DNA of 9,967 nucleotides from Candidatus Shapirobacteria bacterium CG10_big_fil_rev_8_21_14_0_10_48_15 (GTDB lineage Bacteria; Patescibacteriota; Microgenomatia; PFEM01), in NCBI GenBank assembly GCA_002793635.1, contig PFEM01000031.1, forward strand, positions 1 to 9,967, given 5' to 3'. How positions within the stretch are numbered: the first letter of the stretch is position 1; each line of letters opens with the position of its first letter. Below are positions 6,991-9,967 of this stretch, in pieces. Both the position numbers and the translations under genes were made by a program. The notes below the pieces were generated by a model that did no database searches, had not been told where the DNA came from, and worked only from the letters and a program-made list of their open reading frames with translations.

Positions 6991-7654
6991 AGTGTTGGCA
7001 ATTGTTGTGAGCTATCGAGGCGGCGCAAAACTCCAGTGGTGCCTGGCGTCATTAAAAAAGGCGTCCCTCAAAGCCATCGTGATTGATAATAACCAGCATA
7101 ACCGGGGCTTTGCCAAAGCCGCCAATTTGGGCATCAGGCGGGCCCTTCGCCAGCCAGCCAGCCGTATTTTGCTGGTCAATCAAGACGCCGTCGTCCCGCC
7201 CAATTTTTTAAAATTAATGGCGCAAAATCAGGCAGACATTGTGGCGCCGGTGATCAAGTTTAAGCGCCACGGCCGTTGGGTCAAAGATTTCGGCGGATTA
7301 GTCGATTTTAATTGGGGAACAACCAGCCATATGGAAAATAAACCAACGCAAGCGCCGGACTATGTTTCGGGCTGTGCCATGCTGATCAAAAGCCGGGTCT
7401 TCCCAAAAATCGGTTTATTCGACGAGCAGTTTTTTCTGTACTTCGAGGACGTGGATTTTTGCCTGCGGGCAAAGCGAGCCGGCCTGAAAGTGGCGGTCGA
7501 ACCCCAGGTCACGGTGGTCCACCATCTTGAAGAAGGCCGACAAAAAGGTTGGTGGAAAAGATATCATCATTTCAGAAGTCACTGGCTTTTTGTCAACAAA
7601 TATTTGCGGTGGTGGCAAAGACCGCTGGCTTGGGCTAAAATAATTTTATGTTAA
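6974..7654 (+). CDS. GT2-family glycosyltransferase, rhamnosyltransferase-like, compact
   Basis: From the ATG at 6974 the protein is 226 residues. VLAIVVSYRGG (7-17) is the first GT2 strand. LLVNQDAVVPP (66-76) holds the metal-site motif in the NxD form usual for the rhamnosyltransferase-like group. GLFDEQFFLYFEDVDFCLRA (147-166) is that group's acidic signature, with Glu158 and Asp159. The protein is short: IVIDNN at 35-40 is followed almost at once by NRGFAKAANLGI. Relatives usually have about twenty more residues there, covering the DNxSxDgs loop and a strand. The reading frame is intact, so this looks like a real deletion rather than a frameshift. It overlaps the previous gene by 17 bases and the next by 7. 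Donor unknown. Confidence 0.88.
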   Translation: MKSKIKVLAIVVSYRGGAKLQWCLASLKKASLKAIVIDNNQHNRGFAKAANLGIRRALRQPASRILLVNQDAVVPPNFLKLMAQNQADIVAPVIKFKRHGRWVKDFGGLVDFNWGTTSHMENKPTQAPDYVSGCAMLIKSRVFPKIGLFDEQFFLYFEDVDFCLRAKRAGLKVAVEPQVTVVHHLEEGRQKGWWKRYHHFRSHWLFVNKYLRWWQRPLAWAKIILC

Positions 7655-8379
7655 GCGCCATTGTTTTGACCAAAAATGAGGCCGGCAACATCACTGCTTG
7701 CCTCAAAAGCCTCCGGTGGTGTGATGAGATCATTGTAATTGATGATTGCTCTCAAGACGAAACCGTGGTTTTGGCCCAAAAATTAGGCGCTAAGGTTTAC
7801 CGGCGGGCGCTGCAAAATGATTTTGCCGGACAGCGCAACTTCGGCTTAGCCAAGGCGAGTGGGGCATGGGTTTTGTTTGTCGACGCTGACGAACGGGTCA
7901 CGCCGCCACTCCGTGATGAAATCATTCAAGCTATCAACCTACCCGTTGCTGGTTATTTTCTAAAGCGTGTTGACTATCTTTGGGGTCGGCCGCTCCAACA
8001 CGGGGAAACGGCTCATGTCCGGCTGCTGCGCTTAGCCCGCAAAACTGCCGGTCAATGGCAACGCCAAGTGCACGAGATTTGGCAAATCAAAGGCGCCACC
8101 GAAGAATTAAAAAACCCGCTATTTCATTATCCTCACCAAGATTTGAGTGAATTTATTGATCATCTCAATTTTCATTCGTCTTTACACGCCCAAGCGTTGG
8201 CAAAAGAGCACAAAAAGTCATCAATCGTCAAAGTTGTGTTTTACCCTCCGGCAAAATTCTTGCAAAATTATTTCTGGCGACAAGGTTTTTTGGATGGGAT
8301 GCCCGGCTTGATCAGCGCCCTGATGATGAGTTGGCATTCTTTTTTTAGCCACGCCAAACAATATGTCAAAAATCACTAG
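7648..8379 (+). CDS. GT2-family glycosyltransferase, WaaE/KdtX-like
   Basis: This 243-residue protein starts at the first GT2 strand, MLSAIVLTKNEAGN. CDEIIVIDDCSQDET (25-39) and QRNFGLAKASG (62-72) fit the beta-1,4-glucosyltransferase/WaaE-like group. FVDADERV (77-84) provides the metal-binding DAD with the following Glu, and VHE (141-143) is a further group motif. WaaE relatives add a glucose to heptose of the lipopolysaccharide core, but that acceptor is unlikely in a presumed monoderm, so only the fold and general reaction are claimed. No Shine-Dalgarno site precedes it. The start lies in ATGTTAA, sharing seven bases with the upstream gene, and implies coupled translation. A hydrophobic C-terminal part (about 195-230) may contact the membrane. 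Confidence 0.9.
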   Translation: MLSAIVLTKNEAGNITACLKSLRWCDEIIVIDDCSQDETVVLAQKLGAKVYRRALQNDFAGQRNFGLAKASGAWVLFVDADERVTPPLRDEIIQAINLPVAGYFLKRVDYLWGRPLQHGETAHVRLLRLARKTAGQWQRQVHEIWQIKGATEELKNPLFHYPHQDLSEFIDHLNFHSSLHAQALAKEHKKSSIVKVVFYPPAKFLQNYFWRQGFLDGMPGLISALMMSWHSFFSHAKQYVKNH

Positions 8380-9394
8380 GTTTTGGCTGCTCGCTTTTTT
8401 GGTCGCCTTTCCTTTTGGCCGCCTGACACTCTTGCCGGATATTTGCGTGGTGGGCCTGCTTTTCAGCTGGTTACTTGGCTGGCGGTCTTGGCATCGGGGA
8501 GTCAAGCCTGAATTACTTAAGTCAATCTGGTTTTTTTTGTTAGCGTGTTTACCCAGCCTGATAGGACATTTTTCCTGGCCTGGCTTGTTTTACTGGCTGC
8601 GGCTGGCCGCTTATTGCCAGCTCTATTGGGTCGTGGCCGATTTAAAAGGTAATTATCGTCAATGCCTGCTTGCCGCCGGGATCGGGGCGGCGGCTTTTGG
8701 CTTGACCCAATATTGCCTTTGGCCTGATTTAAGACTGGCCACTATTTGGGGCTGGGACCCGCACTATTTCCGAGCCGTCGGCACTTTTTTTGACCCCAAT
8801 TTTTTGGGAATTATTTTGGTCTTGACTCTGGTTTTGCTTTTTGAGCAGCCAAGCTGGTTTGGGTTTAGCTTCACTTATTTGGTCTTGGCGCTGACTTATT
8901 CACGCAGTGCTTTTTTGGCTTTCCTCACCGCCGCGGCCGTCAAAAAAAATCTCAAAGTATTTTTGGCGGCTGGTTTGCTTTTGGGTTTAACCGTGCTGGT
9001 TTTGCCTCAAGGCGCTGGTGGTGAAGGCGTCAAATTAACCAGAACCAGGACGCTCTGGGCTCGTTGGGAAAACTATCAACAAGCCTTCACCTTGATCAGC
9101 CAAAACTTCTTTTGGGGAACCGGCTTTCAAACCCGTCGTGTGGACAATAGTTTTTTATTTATCTGGGCCAACGCGGGCTTGTTTAGTTTTTTAGCCTTTC
9201 TATATTTATTGAAACAAATCGCTAGCCAAGCACAAAAAAAGTTCTTTTTAACGGCGAGTTTGGCCGCCATTTTCGTGGATTCTTTTTTTGTGAACGCCTT
9301 TTTTTATCCGCCGGTGCTGGCCTGGCTGATGATTAGCCTCGGGTCACGCTTAACCCTTGCTCGGTCTGGTTACCGGCCTCGTCCCGAACAATGA
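8363..9394 (+). CDS. O-antigen ligase/polymerase-like membrane protein (Wzy_C family)
   Basis: This 343-residue protein is almost wholly hydrophobic, with about ten membrane segments. Family marks are GTFFDPNFLG (140-149), LTYSRSAFLA (177-186) and, after a charged extracellular loop with several arginines (226-234), GTGFQTRRVDNSFLF (252-266) followed by a conserved WANAGLFSFLAFLYLL. WaaL ligases have His before the Asn in this last motif; here it is Asp260, a form I associate more with polymerases. It would act on the outer face on flipped lipid-linked glycan, either polymerising it or moving it to an acceptor. It is the last operon gene, overlaps the previous one by 17 bases, and its basic tail overlaps the convergent gene. 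At 343 residues it is short for the family. Confidence 0.85.
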   Translation: MSKITRFWLLAFLVAFPFGRLTLLPDICVVGLLFSWLLGWRSWHRGVKPELLKSIWFFLLACLPSLIGHFSWPGLFYWLRLAAYCQLYWVVADLKGNYRQCLLAAGIGAAAFGLTQYCLWPDLRLATIWGWDPHYFRAVGTFFDPNFLGIILVLTLVLLFEQPSWFGFSFTYLVLALTYSRSAFLAFLTAAAVKKNLKVFLAAGLLLGLTVLVLPQGAGGEGVKLTRTRTLWARWENYQQAFTLISQNFFWGTGFQTRRVDNSFLFIWANAGLFSFLAFLYLLKQIASQAQKKFFLTASLAAIFVDSFFVNAFFYPPVLAWLMISLGSRLTLARSGYRPRPEQ

Positions 9395-9967
9395 CCAAAA
9401 TTTTGTTTTCCCCCTCTTGCAGGGGCAGCGAGTAACGAAAAGTGTTTGCCGACCCCAAAATCACAAAATGTTCGTTAATCATCACGGTTCCCGGCTCACT
9501 GATTTTGCCGCTGATCTCCAGACGCTCTTGGTTGGTAAAAAATCCGCTGATTTGGGGAGGATTTTCAATGAGCAAATCGGGAGGGGTGTTGTCAAAAATA
9601 ATCCGGTAGGTAGGAGAAGGTTGGCTTTCATTGCCGGCTTCATCCGCTACCAGAGCGTAAACTGCCGTCTCCCCTTCATCCAAAAGAAAATCGCTGACCC
9701 AAAAAGAGCCGTCAGTAGCAGCCACCACGGCGTCATATTCATCGTCATTCTTAAAAACGGTCACCGTCGCGCCCGGTTCGGCAAAGCCCTCAAGATTAAT
9801 TTGAGCGCTGTTGGTGGCTTCAAACGGGGGTTTAAATTGTGGTGGCGCCGGCGCCAGAGTGTCTTGGTTTTCGAGGGGGGCGTTGGCCCCACGCAGGTCA
9901 CCCACGAAGACCGCCAGCCTAATCAGGGCCGGAATCCCCAAAAAAATTACGGCTAAGCCCAGGCCAA
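9333..9967 (-). CDS. Membrane-anchored protein with two Ig-like domains (5' end beyond window)
   Basis: The frame is open from the right edge to the TAA at 9335-9333, giving about 210 visible residues. A TTG at 9941 could be read as a start, but it would cut through the hydrophobic segment GLGLAVIFLGIPALIRLAVF, so the true start is probably outside. After this single N-terminal membrane helix comes a Pro-rich spacer (APAPPQFKPP). Two Ig-like units of about 85 residues follow. Each has GxxxEPGTV- or AEPGATV-type turns and the closing motif V[AR]DEAGN (VADEAGNES, then VRDEAGNQT). IFDNTPP joins the two. These resemble the bacterial Big/glucodextranase-B-type repeats common in surface proteins of Patescibacteria. 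The protein would be exposed outside the cell. No catalytic domain is visible. Confidence 0.85.
   Translation of the reverse strand, partial: GLGLAVIFLGIPALIRLAVFVGDLRGANAPLENQDTLAPAPPQFKPPFEATNSAQINLEGFAEPGATVTVFKNDDEYDAVVAATDGSFWVSDFLLDEGETAVYALVADEAGNESQPSPTYRIIFDNTPPDLLIENPPQISGFFTNQERLEISGKISEPGTVMINEHFVILGSANTFRYSLPLQEGENKILVIVRDEAGNQTEQGLSVTRG

Larger units (their letters stand above)
2064..9394 (+). other. Eight-gene surface-glycan assembly operon
   Basis: Eight co-directional genes run without a gap. The junctions are abutting (3305/3306), or overlap by 4 (ATGA at 3944), 20, 17, 17, 7 and 17 bases. Such packing implies one transcript and translational coupling. The order is flippase, methyltransferase, GT4, GT2, GT4, GT2, GT2, polymerase/ligase. 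This matches a Wzx-dependent polysaccharide or oligosaccharide pathway in which sugars are added to a lipid carrier, flipped and then polymerised or transferred. An initiating phosphoglycosyl transferase and nucleotide-sugar enzymes are missing from the window. Confidence 0.8.

Noticed and set aside
9395..9420. Palindrome CAAAATTTTG as a terminator
   Set aside because: It is AT-only apart from its ends, has no loop and no stable stem, and lies within the coding sequence of the convergent gene.
9357..9956. Plus-strand open frame of 199 codons
   Set aside because: It is antisense to the Ig-like protein, which shows clear repeated DEAGN motifs. The plus-strand product is basic and featureless.
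1..9967. Alternative genetic code (TGA as Gly) of Gracilibacteria
   Set aside because: TGA ends the genes at 3945-3947, 5985-5987 and 9392-9394, just where family lengths predict, so TGA is read as stop.

Overview
The window looks like part of a genome from a candidate-phyla-radiation (Patescibacteria) bacterium, possibly Microgenomates. This rests on the style of the genes: a dense glycosyltransferase operon with overlapping genes, exported proteins with Ig-like domains, a Thr-Pro linker and few Shine-Dalgarno sites. No marker gene is present, so the assignment is inference. TGA is used as a stop at three gene ends (3945, 5985, 9392), which argues against the recoded Gracilibacteria/Absconditabacteria.

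Layout. On the minus strand, 1-2004 holds one long exported protein cut by the left edge. It has a signal peptide, five ~60-residue beta-propeller blades, a (Thr-Pro)5 linker and an LCAT-like alpha/beta hydrolase with a complete Ser-Asp-His triad. A 59-bp divergent spacer (2005-2063) carries a good sigma70-type promoter for this gene, only 10 bp from its ATG. On the plus strand, 2064-9394 is one tightly packed run of eight genes: Wzx-type flippase, class I methyltransferase, GT4, GT2, GT4, GT2, GT2 (WaaE-like) and an O-antigen ligase/polymerase-like membrane protein. Seven of the eight touch or overlap the next, so it is very probably a single operon. On the minus strand, 9333-9967 holds the end of a membrane-anchored protein with two Ig-like domains. 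It converges on the operon and overlaps its last gene by 62 bp.

How they work together. Five glycosyltransferases would build a lipid-linked oligosaccharide on the inner face of the membrane. The methyltransferase may modify or cap it. The flippase would move it across, and the last gene would polymerise it or transfer it to an acceptor. No initiating phosphoglycosyl transferase and no sugar-nucleotide synthesis genes are visible, so the pathway needs genes elsewhere. Both flanking genes encode exported surface proteins, so the locus as a whole looks like a cell-surface module.

Composition. Sampled 60-base lines are about 23-32% G+C in the flippase and methyltransferase, but about 57-70% in the downstream glycosyltransferases. 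Arginine codons change with it (AGA/AGG against CGN). This suggests that the first two operon genes have a different history. I found no tRNA, rRNA, CRISPR array, insertion sequence or convincing terminator. There is no gene-free stretch longer than 300 bases.
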